Shown piece after piece: positions 1-7,603 of a DNA stretch of 64,000 nucleotides. The DNA is taken from the NCBI RefSeq assembly GCF_004135645.1, contig NZ_SDPW01000001.1, forward strand, positions 1,550,001 through 1,614,000, in the 5' to 3' direction. The first letter of the stretch is position 1, and the number at the start of each line of letters is the position of its first letter. The notes below the pieces were generated by a model. The model was not told the origin of the DNA. It did not search any database and worked only from the letters and a program-made list of their open reading frames with translations. This stretch comes from Senegalimassilia faecalis. GTDB taxonomy: Bacteria; Actinomycetota; Coriobacteriia; Coriobacteriales; Eggerthellaceae. The position numbers and the translations under genes are program-made.

Positions 1-755
1 TCGGTAAGCTCGGGCACTACGCGCCGCCGCTTGTCCAACACGTCGATGGCCACGCTATAGTGCACAAGGTTCTGGTTGCTTTCCTTGTTCGTGAACTGGA
101 ATTCCTTGTGGTCGCCCACGTTCATGCCCTCAACGGCGGCAACGAAACCCTCGGGCATAAGCTCGCGCGACAGCACGATGGCAAGCCCGTCGCCGGAAAG
201 CGACATCTCGGGCACGCCGTTTGCCAGCGTGGACATGTTTACCTGCACACAATCGCCCTCGGTCACGGGGCCGTCGGACACCTCGTACGTGGCGAAGCGG
301 TTCATTTCGCGCATGATTTGCGCGTTTACGGCTTCTTCGGTCACCTGAGCCGGTGGCTCGTGCAGGTACACGGGCTCGTAGGACGACAGCTCGAAGCACG
401 GGTTCACGAACACGTCCACCTCGAACGTGTCGTCGGTTTTCTTTAGCGCATCGGGCATGGTGGGCTTGACCGGCTCGGGGTTGAACAGGATGGCAAGGTT
501 TTGCCGGCGCGCTTCGGGCAGGCCGGTGCGCAGGGCGATGTAAGACGCCATGCGCTCCTCAACGGTGGAAAACCCCAGCTGTTTCACCAGTTCATCGTAG
601 ATTTTTCCATCGCTCACGCGCAGCCCGCGCTCCTGCGCCAAGCCGTGCAGCGCTTCGGTTGCCAAGCTTTGCTTGTGCGCGCCGGTGATGGAAAAACGCA
701 TGCGCACTTTCGCGCCATCTTGCACTTCGCGGGTGCTGATAAGGGTGATTGCCAT
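1..755 (-). CDS. Trigger-factor-like peptidyl-prolyl isomerase/chaperone (partial, 3' end outside window)
   Basis: The reading frame opens at ATG 755-753 behind an AAAGGAG site and stays open to the window edge, giving 251 residues without a stop. The order of parts fits the trigger factor family: an N-terminal part with the beginning MAITLISTREV, then a stretch like the ribosome-binding and linker region, then an FKBP-like module from about residue 150 (ATYEVSDGPVTEGDCVQVNM, followed by a PEGFVAAVEGMNVGD segment that matches the usual PGFEEqlvGMkaGe motif). Trigger factors bind nascent chains at the ribosome exit and have prolyl isomerase activity. It starts 27 bp after the stop of the ferredoxin gene and is probably cotranscribed with it, so it may be a dedicated chaperone for a redox enzyme rather than the housekeeping Tig. 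The N-terminal ribosome-binding signature GFRxGKxP was not seen, which supports a specialised paralogue. Confidence 0.6.
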   Translation of the reverse strand, partial: MAITLISTREVQDGAKVRMRFSITGAHKQSLATEALHGLAQERGLRVSDGKIYDELVKQLGFSTVEERMASYIALRTGLPEARRQNLAILFNPEPVKPTMPDALKKTDDTFEVDVFVNPCFELSSYEPVYLHEPPAQVTEEAVNAQIMREMNRFATYEVSDGPVTEGDCVQVNMSTLANGVPEMSLSGDGLAIVLSRELMPEGFVAAVEGMNVGDHKEFQFTNKESNQNLVHYSVAIDVLDKRRRVVPELT

Positions 756-782
756 GGGTTGCTCCTTTAGCGGTTATGCGCG

Positions 783-1985
783 CTAGCGCTCGTAGACTTG
801 GTCGGTGAGGCACATGGTTTGCTGCAGCTTCCAAATGGTGTGCGCCTGCCCTCGCTTGACGGGCACCGGCTTCATGTAATAGGCGTCGGTGGCGCCGGCG
901 AACAGCTCGCGCGCGAACACTTCCTCGGAGATGGTGATGGCGTCGGCGGGGCAGATCTTCTCGCAGCTGTGGCATTTCACGCAGTCGCCGGGGTAGTGTT
1001 CCACGCCGAATTCGCTGCCTTCGCCTTCGTCCTCGCCGAATTTGCGCAGCGCGCCGGTGGGGCAGAACGCGGCGCACATGCGGCACGACTGGCATTTCTC
1101 GGTGTCGATGATGACGTGGCCCCACAGGCGCGTGTCGATCATGACGTCGTCGGGGTCGCCGAACGTGGCAAGCGCGTCAAGCAGGCGCTCGCGTCGGTCG
1201 GGCAAGAAGTGCGGCAGCGTGCCGTCGGCCATAACCTTCACGTAGTTCTTCGTTTTCTGCGGGCTGAACTCGGCGCCCGTGATTTCGGATACGGCGAAAT
1301 CGGCCAGCACGCCGCCAACGCGCGCCGCGTCCTTGCCGCTTTCCTCAAACGCCTGGCGTTTCGATTTGTCGAACGCCTCGTCGGTGGCGCGTCGCGTGGC
1401 GGCGGGCAGCTTTGCGGATACGCGCACGTTCAGCGGCTGGCGCCACGCTTCAAGCAGGGTTTTCTCGGTTTCAAGCACCGTTTGCAGCATGTTCCAGCCG
1501 CAGCGGTGCTCGCATTCGGCGCACTGCCCGTGCACCAGCACGATGTTGGCGCCTTCGCTTTGCATGAGCGTCAGCACCGATTCTTCCACGCGCCCCAGGC
1601 ATTCCACGCGCACTACCTTGTCAGTGTCGTACAGGCCGGCGGCTTGCGAAAGCCGCGTGCCGCACGCGATGGTGATGGTGCCGCCGGTGGCGCGGGCGGC
1701 TGTGCGGCAGCGCTCGATCATCTCCGTGTCGTTGGGGTGGTGCGCTTCCAAACAACACGTCGGGCACACGGTGGCGCACGTTCCGCAGCCGATGCACAGC
1801 TCGGGCGTGATAACCAGCTGCTCGGCCTGCTCGTCGTAGTGGATGCACCCCGATGTGCACACGCCGGCGCAGCGCAGGCAGTCGGCGTGGCGGTTGCGCA
1901 CCAGCGCGCAACGGTCTTGGTGGACGGTGATAAACGGGCTGCCTACCTTCTCTATCAGCCCGAGCATGTTTGCGATGCTTGGCAT
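783..1985 (-). CDS. Multi-cluster ferredoxin protein with a central MvhD/HdrA-type domain
   Basis: A 400-residue cytoplasmic iron-sulfur protein. ATG 1985-1983 is preferred because GGGGGAGAGG lies just upstream; an in-frame upstream ATG at 2057 has no such site. The N-terminal third has a Cys-rich stretch at residues 26-47 and a clear CIGCGTCATVC four-cysteine cluster at 64-74. The middle (about 105-165) has VECLGRVEESVLTLMQSEGA followed by GQCAECEHRCG, which resembles the MvhD/FlpD iron-sulfur domain that takes electrons from hydrogenases and formate dehydrogenases. The C-terminal third carries two more clusters, CQSCRMCAAFC near 298 and CVKCHSCEKIC near 335. No signal peptide or membrane segment is visible. 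It is the first gene of a leftward pair with the trigger-factor-like gene, and is divergent from the maturation operon. A role as an electron-transfer hub is inferred; the exact partner is unknown. Confidence 0.7.
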   Translation of the reverse strand: MPSIANMLGLIEKVGSPFITVHQDRCALVRNRHADCLRCAGVCTSGCIHYDEQAEQLVITPELCIGCGTCATVCPTCCLEAHHPNDTEMIERCRTAARATGGTITIACGTRLSQAAGLYDTDKVVRVECLGRVEESVLTLMQSEGANIVLVHGQCAECEHRCGWNMLQTVLETEKTLLEAWRQPLNVRVSAKLPAATRRATDEAFDKSKRQAFEESGKDAARVGGVLADFAVSEITGAEFSPQKTKNYVKVMADGTLPHFLPDRRERLLDALATFGDPDDVMIDTRLWGHVIIDTEKCQSCRMCAAFCPTGALRKFGEDEGEGSEFGVEHYPGDCVKCHSCEKICPADAITISEEVFARELFAGATDAYYMKPVPVKRGQAHTIWKLQQTMCLTDQVYER

Positions 1986-2065
1986 GGCCCCTCTCCCCCT
2001 TGCGTATTCGGTATCGCAGCAGCCATATGACGTCTGAACTGCGCTTTTCTTAATCATAGAGCGTT

Positions 2066-2094
2066 TTGAAAGCCCAAAATCATAGGGCTGATAT
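2066..2094 (+). promoter_or_regulatory. Candidate sigma-70-type promoter of the 2161-7426 operon
   Basis: TTGAAA (2066-2071), a 17-bp spacer and TGATAT (2089-2094) sit in the divergent intergenic region 1986-2160. The spacer carries a short AGCCC/GGGCT dyad that could be a regulator site. The region is AT-rich compared with the flanking genes. Prediction by eye only. Confidence 0.35.
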
Positions 2095-2160
2095 TATTTG
2101 CCGCCCGCGCGCACTCATATACTCGAAGACGTTATGGGGACTAAAGACGAGGAGGCTTTC

Positions 2161-3012
2161 ATGGCATTGATCAGACCGTCTTTGACGCTGGTGCTCGATC
2201 TTGACGAGCGCTTGGCGTATCAGGACACCGAGCTTGAGTTGAAGCGCTGCTACTCATATATAGGTGCGCCGCTGGTGCGCAAGCACGCCCCGGCGTCAGA
2301 GGATGCGCCGGTCAGCAACCGCGCCCGCGCCATCGTGAACTTCGGTCAGCGCAAATACCTGCATTCGGCCGACGAAGGCGCCGATGCGCTGTGGAACGAG
2401 GTTGTGGAGCACTGGATCGGCAACATCTTGCACAAGGTGGGGTCGAACATGAAGGCGTTCAATCGCCGTCAGCGCCTGATCGGCCTGCCGGAAGTGATTT
2501 TCGACAACTTCGACATCGAGCTTCAGGGTGGCGAATTCGTGGTAAGTCTGCACCCCGATCTGCTCGGTTTCGTGCCCGAAGAGCTTAACGCCGCCGTGGG
2601 GATGGCGCGTTCGCTGCTTAACGACGGCATGTTCGCCAACGCCGTTCGCGTGCGCATCCCGGCCGACGACGCTTACGAGAGCCAGCGCGCCGTGGCGTGG
2701 GAAACGTGGCAGGAAGAGCATCCGGAGCCCGAAGAAGACGAGGCCGCGCCCGAAGCGGCGCCGAAAGAGGAGCCGCCGGCCATCGACTACGACAGCTCCG
2801 AGTGGCTGGCGTACGACCGCGAGCGCAAAAGCTACGAGAACACGGCGGTGCCCGTCACCGATTCCGAAGAGCTGCCGAACTTCGAGCGCGAGGAAGTGGT
2901 GGAGCCGCCCGAGCCGTTCTCGTTCGAGGTTGACTACTCGCAGTGGGACGTGCAGTTCGCGGACGGAACGTGCCGGCGCTATGACTCGTCGGCGCTGGCG
3001 TTCGCGGAATAG
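2161..3012 (+). CDS. Conserved-looking hypothetical protein, first gene of the maturation operon
   Basis: 283 residues from ATG 2161, preceded by GAGGAGG; an upstream in-frame ATG at 2098 lacks such a site. I do not recognise the family. The first 165 residues look folded (mixed hydrophobic and charged, no membrane segment, no Cys motif). From about residue 180 the chain becomes acidic and Pro/Glu-rich (EEHPEPEEDEAAPEAAP), then has Asp/Tyr/Trp-containing repeats (SSEWLAYDRE, DYSQWDVQFA), which suggests a flexible tail with short binding motifs. It ends 9 bp before the next gene and is read in the same direction as the tandem winged-helix, TorD, NapG-like and NapH-like genes. A role in enzyme assembly is inferred only from this neighbourhood. 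Confidence 0.6.
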   Translation: MALIRPSLTLVLDLDERLAYQDTELELKRCYSYIGAPLVRKHAPASEDAPVSNRARAIVNFGQRKYLHSADEGADALWNEVVEHWIGNILHKVGSNMKAFNRRQRLIGLPEVIFDNFDIELQGGEFVVSLHPDLLGFVPEELNAAVGMARSLLNDGMFANAVRVRIPADDAYESQRAVAWETWQEEHPEPEEDEAAPEAAPKEEPPAIDYDSSEWLAYDRERKSYENTAVPVTDSEELPNFEREEVVEPPEPFSFEVDYSQWDVQFADGTCRRYDSSALAFAE

Positions 3013-3021
3013 CTGGGCGTC

Positions 3022-3939
3022 ATGGAAGCCAGCGAGCGCGCGGGGCAGGTGGCACCGGCTGCGCCCGAGCGCATCTTCGTGAAATGGGCCACGCCGGCCG
3101 ATGAGCTTGCCGGTGCGGCGCGGCTGTTGGAGGCGTTCCATTTTCGTCGCATCGACGATGCCAATGACCTGGTCATCGTGGTGCCGAACATGGCGTGGGC
3201 CGTGCAGGCGAAGCGCGCGTGCGACGCCACGGGCCTGAAGGCGTCCATCCGCGCCGGGCGTGTGCACGTAAGCGATGCGGCGAAAAGCCGCTTGGCGTTG
3301 CTCGAGATCATCGCGCATCCGCACGACGCCGAGTTGCAGCGTCGGTGGGAGGCCGGCGGGCACAGCCGCGCGGAGCTTGACGAGCTGCTTGCCCACTACA
3401 GCGGCGCGCAGGCTTCGGCGCTGGTGCGTCTGGCCGACTTGCATGCGTGTCCCGAGCTGCATCACGGGCTGTTGCATGTGTGCGGTGATGAAACGCCGCA
3501 GCAGCTGTACGACCTGCTAATCGGCCAGCTTGAGAACCCCACGGCGCCCGAAGGGCTGCAGGTGGCGGCCATCGTTCCCTACACGCACGTGACCGGTACG
3601 TATGCACAGGCGTTTTTCGTGGGCTGCGTGGACGGGCTGGTGCCGGGGCCGGATGCGTACGGACAGGACGCAGCGTGGGCAGCTCGTACCAAACAGGCTG
3701 CTGAGCAGGCGTTTTTGTCGGTTGCCGACCACGTGATGAAGCGTCTGTACTATTCGGGCTTCTCGAAGGTGGACGCTGATTTCGCGCAACGTGCCGGCAT
3801 TCGCTTCGCACGCACGAAGACCGAAGGCGGAGCGTGCGTTGCCCTGACGCGTCCCACGCCGCTGTTCGCGCAGTTCGGCGCAAACCGGCCCTCAACGCTG
3901 GGGTCGCAGGCGCTTTTGCGCATGTACGGACTGAACTGA
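3022..3939 (+). CDS. Degenerate UvrD/Rep-type helicase fragment (domain 2 only), predicted ATPase-dead
   Basis: 305 residues. It has no N-terminal P-loop domain. It aligns by eye with the C-terminal half of the larger gene at 7604-9850: a LVIVVPN strand followed by an 'AKRACDATGLKASI' helix-strand (compare LIVGTN and ANLQRVGLPVLQL there), then LLEIIAHPHDAELQRR, which is the usual position of the UvrD 'allrllanP.D' segment, then VGCVDGLVPGPDAY and VADHVMKRLYYSGF. The last block corresponds to UvrD motif VI (VAlTRAr), but the Thr-Arg-Ala is missing, so the arginine that contacts ATP is absent. Known family role is 3'-5' DNA unwinding; here a structural or binding role is inferred. It lies between the hypothetical gene and the winged-helix gene, all on one strand with short gaps. 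Confidence 0.6.
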   Translation: MEASERAGQVAPAAPERIFVKWATPADELAGAARLLEAFHFRRIDDANDLVIVVPNMAWAVQAKRACDATGLKASIRAGRVHVSDAAKSRLALLEIIAHPHDAELQRRWEAGGHSRAELDELLAHYSGAQASALVRLADLHACPELHHGLLHVCGDETPQQLYDLLIGQLENPTAPEGLQVAAIVPYTHVTGTYAQAFFVGCVDGLVPGPDAYGQDAAWAARTKQAAEQAFLSVADHVMKRLYYSGFSKVDADFAQRAGIRFARTKTEGGACVALTRPTPLFAQFGANRPSTLGSQALLRMYGLN

Positions 3940-3966
3940 TACCCGCTTTATGTTTTGGAGGAGATC

Positions 3967-4881
3967 ATGGCGGATTTCGATTTGAAGAATTTCTCGTTCT
4001 CCCTGGAGGACGGCACGTTCAATTTCGGCGAGGAACCCACCACCATGGACGAGGTGGGCAACGACCCGGGCATTTTCCTGCCGAACACAGAAGGGCGCAC
4101 GGAGTTTTTGCCGCCCGACCCCGACCGCGTTCCGCAGATGCCGGCTGTGGACCAGGCAACGCCGGAGTACGCCGCACGTCCGGCCGAGGAGCGCATCCGC
4201 GAGCTGTTCAACAACATGAACCCGCATCGTCGCGTGCTGTACGGCGTGCTGCGCGCGCTGCGCGAGCCTGTGGGAAACGACCAGGTGGGAAGCGTGATCG
4301 ACGCGTTGCGCGCCCATAAGTTCTCGGTGTATTCCACTTCGAACATCTGCACCATGCTGGAAACCGCCGGCGCCGTGCGCCGCGTGCTTGAAGACGGCAC
4401 GCCCTACGAGGATTTCAAGCCCGAGCCGAAGATCGTGGTGGAAGACGGCGTGGAATGCTGGCAGGCCGTGCCCGCGCCCATGCCGTATTGGCAGATCACT
4501 GAGGCGGGCCAGGCGCAGCTGGATTCGTACCATCCCATCGAGAAGCTTGAGGCCACGTTCGCCGAGGAAGCCGAATACCTGACGCTGTACAAGCGCGTGC
4601 TTACGCTGTGTACCGCGGATGAGGGCGTGTCCATGAAGCAGATGTCGGCCGCCGTCGATAGCGATCCGTTGGTGGCCACCGAGCCGCGCAACTACTTCGT
4701 GCAGCATTTCGTGGAGGCGCTTGAGCGCGGCGAGGCCGTGGCATGGAACGGCAAGGCGTGGAAGATCACCGAGGTGGGTCGCCAGGCGCTTGCCGAGAAC
4801 CTGGCCGACGTGGTGGACAGCTACGTTGTGCCCACTGGCGCGCAGCCTGCGCAAACCGAGTCCGACGGCGTGAACTGGTAG
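3967..4881 (+). CDS. Tandem winged-helix protein of a TorD/NapGH operon
   Basis: 304 residues from ATG 3967 with GGAGGAG upstream (an in-frame ATG at 3955 would overlap that site). The N-terminal 70 residues are acidic and Pro-rich. Two copies of a winged-helix-like pattern follow: residues about 80-185 (RRVLYGVLRAL, STSNICTMLETAGAV, then WQITEAGQAQL) and about 205-285 (LYKRVLTLC, VSMKQMSAAV, then WKITEVGRQAL). The ending 'W-x-I-T-E-x-G-x-x-x-L' is the same in both copies, which shows internal duplication. Such folds usually bind DNA, but in redox operons they also act as protein-interaction modules. It sits 11 bp before the TorD-type chaperone. No known family is assigned. Confidence 0.6.
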   Translation: MADFDLKNFSFSLEDGTFNFGEEPTTMDEVGNDPGIFLPNTEGRTEFLPPDPDRVPQMPAVDQATPEYAARPAEERIRELFNNMNPHRRVLYGVLRALREPVGNDQVGSVIDALRAHKFSVYSTSNICTMLETAGAVRRVLEDGTPYEDFKPEPKIVVEDGVECWQAVPAPMPYWQITEAGQAQLDSYHPIEKLEATFAEEAEYLTLYKRVLTLCTADEGVSMKQMSAAVDSDPLVATEPRNYFVQHFVEALERGEAVAWNGKAWKITEVGRQALAENLADVVDSYVVPTGAQPAQTESDGVNW

Positions 4882-4892
4882 GGGGTAAGAAC

Positions 4893-5606
4893 ATGACCGA
4901 GAACAATGCAGCCGCTGAGGCGGCCATCGAGGACCTGATCGCTATCAACGAGGGGCGCGCGAAGACGTATGGCTTGTTGGCGCGCCTGTATCGCGAGGAA
5001 TGCACGCAAGAGCTTATCGACGAGCTGTACGGGCTGAAGTGGCGCGTGTCCACGGGCAACGCTGCGCTCGACCGCGGGCACAAGCTGGCTGCCACGTGGC
5101 TTTCCGGCTTGTGGGAGAACTCGAAGACCGAGCTTGCCGCCGACTACATGCGCACGTTTTTCGGCCACGGCTACAGCGGGCATGCGGCCGCATATCCGTT
5201 TGAAAGCGTGTACGCGTCCGAGAAACGCCTGCTCATGCAGGGCGCGCGCGACGAGATTCTGGCGCTGTACCGTGCAGCTGGGCTTGACAAGCAGGAAAGC
5301 TGGAAAGAGGGCGAAGACCACATTGCCCTTGAGCTTGAGTACATGCAGGTGCTGATCGACCGCACGGTCACCGCGCTGCGCGAAGACCGCGGCGAAGACG
5401 CGTACAACCTGGTGAAATGTCAGTACAACTTCATGGAAGACCACCTGGGCGCGTGGGCGCCGCTTCTGACCGAGCAGATGCGCGACTTCACGAAAACGGC
5501 GTTTTACGAGGGGCTTTCGTATATGACGGACGGTTTTTTACAGGTGGACACCGAGCTGATGGAGGACATGCTGTCTGACGACGAGGACGAGCAGCCGGCC
5601 GAATAG
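4893..5606 (+). CDS. TorD/DmsD-family redox enzyme maturation chaperone
   Basis: 237 residues from ATG 4893, with a GGGGG run upstream. The all-helical TorD/NarJ signature is complete: AADYMRTFFG, YPFESVYASEKRLLMQ, then EDHIALELEYM and the following helix, ending with an acidic C-terminus. This family binds the twin-arginine leader of molybdoenzymes and holds the apoenzyme until the cofactor is inserted. The gene is followed by Tat-dependent and membrane ferredoxins of the NapG/NapH type, so the expected client is a periplasmic or cell-surface molybdoenzyme. No such catalytic subunit is found in the window. The final ten residues are nearly all Asp and Glu, which is unusual but common in high-GC anaerobes. 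Confidence 0.88.
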   Translation: MTENNAAAEAAIEDLIAINEGRAKTYGLLARLYREECTQELIDELYGLKWRVSTGNAALDRGHKLAATWLSGLWENSKTELAADYMRTFFGHGYSGHAAAYPFESVYASEKRLLMQGARDEILALYRAAGLDKQESWKEGEDHIALELEYMQVLIDRTVTALREDRGEDAYNLVKCQYNFMEDHLGAWAPLLTEQMRDFTKTAFYEGLSYMTDGFLQVDTELMEDMLSDDEDEQPAE

Positions 5607-5816
5607 GGCGATTCCGTTGGCGGACGAGGCGCAGGCGCCAAAGCGCTTGGGCAGGCGTGGCCGCTGGATTTTGCCCGGCACTGCCGGCTTCGCCCGAGTC
5701 CGCAGGGCGCGGCGGCGGGAAATGCGAGGGTTGGGCGCGTTGCGCCTGGCGATAGGCGGCGGGCGCGGCGTGCGTGCGGCGTTCGCGGTAAGAGAAAGGT
5801 TCTAAGGGGGTAATTC
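5607..5816. other. 210-bp gap between TorD-type and NapG-like genes
   Basis: Very GC-rich, with no convincing ribosome binding site for the one small open frame it holds (TTG at 5617, Arg/Gly-rich, 62 codons). Treated as noncoding. An AAGGGGG site just before 5817 belongs to the next gene. Confidence 0.5.
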
Positions 5817-6458
5817 ATGGAGGAGGCCGAGAAAACGTATGCCGGCATGTCGCGGCGTGCGTTTGCCTTGGGATGCGGCGGCGCCGCAACGCTTCTGGCC
5901 TTGGGCGGCTTGAAGGTGGTGCCGGCGGTTGCGCAGGTTCGCCCGCCGGGCGGCCAGGACGAGGACCACGTGATCAGTGCGTGCGTGCGCTGCGAGCGCT
6001 GCATCGAGGCGTGCCCGCGTCGGGTGCTGCGCTCGTCGCACCTTGAGGACGGCGTCCTGGGTGTTCGCCTGCCTGCCGCCAACTTCGACGTGGGCTGGTG
6101 CGATTTCTGCACCGAGGAAAACGGCGGCGTGCCGCTGTGCGTGGAGGCGTGCCCCACGAAGGCGCTGCGTTTGGACGCGGGTGCCACGGCGCAGACCACC
6201 ATCATCGGCAAGGCGGTTATCGAGCAAAGCTGGTGTCTGGCCTGGGCGCGCTACAACGGCTGCCGGTTCTGCTACGACGCGTGCCCCTACGAGGCCATCA
6301 CGCTTGACGACTACAAGCGCCCTGTGGTGGTTGGAGATAAGTGCAACGGGTGCGGCGCGTGCCAAACGTCGTGCGTGTCGCCGAAAGAGGGCTCCATTGT
6401 CGAAGGCGCCACGGCGCGCGCTATCGTTGTCAAGCCGCTTGACCAGGTCAGCGCGTAA
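5817..6458 (+). CDS. NapG-like periplasmic ferredoxin with Tat signal
   Basis: 213 residues. The N-terminus has a twin-arginine signal (MSRRAFALGCGG at residues 11-22, followed by a hydrophobic Ala/Leu stretch), so the protein is exported already folded. Four [4Fe-4S] motifs follow: CVRCERCIEAC (about 58), a CDFCTEENGGVPLCVEAC block with an insertion (about 98), CRFCYDAC (about 153) and CNGCGACQTSC (about 178). This is the arrangement of NapG/MauM ferredoxins, which carry electrons between a quinol-oxidising NapH-type protein and a periplasmic reductase. It lies 11 bp upstream of the NapH-like gene, so the two are very probably one electron-transfer module. Start at ATG 5817 behind AAGGGGG. 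Confidence 0.85.
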   Translation: MEEAEKTYAGMSRRAFALGCGGAATLLALGGLKVVPAVAQVRPPGGQDEDHVISACVRCERCIEACPRRVLRSSHLEDGVLGVRLPAANFDVGWCDFCTEENGGVPLCVEACPTKALRLDAGATAQTTIIGKAVIEQSWCLAWARYNGCRFCYDACPYEAITLDDYKRPVVVGDKCNGCGACQTSCVSPKEGSIVEGATARAIVVKPLDQVSA

Positions 6459-6469
6459 AGGGGGATGTC

Positions 6470-7426
6470 ATGAAGTTGAAAACGTTGCGAACCATCGTCC
6501 CCTTGGCCGTGCTGGCGCTGGCCGGTGTCGGCTACGTGCTGCACGTGGGGTTCGGCGATCTTTCAGCGCTGGGTTGGGGCAGCATTTCCGTGCTGTGCCC
6601 GCTTGGCGCGCTCGGCACCATGCTGGCAAGCAAAACCATGGTGCCGCATGCGGTGATTTCCCTGGTCATTGCGCTGGTTGCCATCGTACTGCTTGGCAGG
6701 GCGTTTTGCGGTTGGATCTGCCCTGTGCCCGTGGTGTCGAAGCTGCGCGGCGCGTTTTCGCGTCCCGATAAGGCCGGCAAGGGCAAGGATGCTGCGGATG
6801 CTGCGGCGCCTGCGCCCGCGGTCGAGCTGACGGAGAAGGAGAAGGCGCTGTTGAAGGGCGCGTGCAAGTCGCACGGGTGCGCCGGGGCTGCGGCGCCGAA
6901 CAACTCGCGCAACCTGGTGCTGGGCTCGGCGCTGCTTTCGGCGGCCATCTTCGGCTTCCCGGTATTTTGCCTGGTATGCCCCATTGGCCTAACGTTTGCG
7001 CTCGTGTTCGTGCTTATCGCGCTGTTCGGCTCGGGCGACGTGACGTGGTCTGTGGTGGCCATTCCGGCGTTGCTGCTGGTAGAAGTGGTGTTCTTCCGCA
7101 AATGGTGCAGCCATATCTGCCCGCTTTCCGCGCTGATGAGCCTGGCGGGGCGGCTGAACCGCACGTTCCGCCCGCAGGTGGACGTCGCGAAATGCATCGA
7201 GACGGAGTCGGGCCGCACGTGCGGGCGCTGCGCGCAGGTGTGCGAGCAAGGCATCGACCCGCGTCATCCCCAGCTGGGCACCTCGTGGAACGAGTGCACG
7301 CGTTGCGGCGAGTGTATCGAGGGCTGCCCGGGCAACGCCATCAAGCTGAAGGCGTTTGCGGGCACGGGCAAGCTGCCCGAAACGGCGGGCGCCGACGCTT
7401 TGCCGACTAGCGGCGAGAAGCGGTAA
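6470..7426 (+). CDS. NapH-like membrane ferredoxin (quinol dehydrogenase type)
   Basis: 318 residues. Four or five membrane segments are visible (residues about 8-25, 55-78, 150-170, 175-195, 200-215). Between them are the family cysteine motifs: LCPLGALG (about 42), CGWICPVP (about 83), an added CKSHGC loop (about 126), CLVCPIG (about 163) and KWCSHICPLSAL (about 217). The cytoplasmic end has two clusters, CGRCAQVCEQGIDP (about 248) and CTRCGECIEGCPG (about 276). NapH proteins oxidise menaquinol and pass electrons to NapG. Here the pair has no c-type cytochrome or catalytic subunit beside it. The charged Ala/Pro/Lys-rich loop after the second motif (about residues 95-120) is longer than usual. 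Confidence 0.85.
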   Translation: MKLKTLRTIVPLAVLALAGVGYVLHVGFGDLSALGWGSISVLCPLGALGTMLASKTMVPHAVISLVIALVAIVLLGRAFCGWICPVPVVSKLRGAFSRPDKAGKGKDAADAAAPAPAVELTEKEKALLKGACKSHGCAGAAAPNNSRNLVLGSALLSAAIFGFPVFCLVCPIGLTFALVFVLIALFGSGDVTWSVVAIPALLLVEVVFFRKWCSHICPLSALMSLAGRLNRTFRPQVDVAKCIETESGRTCGRCAQVCEQGIDPRHPQLGTSWNECTRCGECIEGCPGNAIKLKAFAGTGKLPETAGADALPTSGEKR

Positions 7427-7450
7427 CGCCTGCGTGTTGATTGCTTATTG

Positions 7451-7527
7451 CCCGGTGGTGCCACGAACGCCGCGCCACCGGGCCACCTTGAGGATGGGCG
7501 CTGCAGGCGGTGCGCCTATCCTCAAGG
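7451..7527 (+). terminator. Two adjacent hairpins after the NapH-like gene
   Basis: Hairpin 1 pairs CCCGGTGG (7451-7458) with CCACCGGG (7475-7482). Hairpin 2 pairs CCTTGAGGAT (7486-7495) with ATCCTCAAGG (7518-7527) and goes on inside with GGCGC/GCGCC through one G-T wobble. Neither is followed by a T-run. They may be a processing or termination signal, or a regulatory leader of the next gene. Confidence 0.5.
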
Positions 7528-7603
7528 CGGCTCGGGTGTTCCTCTCCCCATAACAGGCCTTTTCCGGGCTGCCTTCCCCCTCCCTTCGAAAGGAGCGACG
7601 GAC

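Noticed and set aside
5617-5805. 62-codon frame with TTG start between TorD and NapG-like genes
   Set aside because: Arg/Gly-rich translation typical of GC-rich noncoding DNA, and no ribosome binding site.
7448-7603. Upstream extension of the large UvrD-like gene
   Set aside because: The codons run through two hairpins, and the AAAGGAG site sits directly before ATG 7604.
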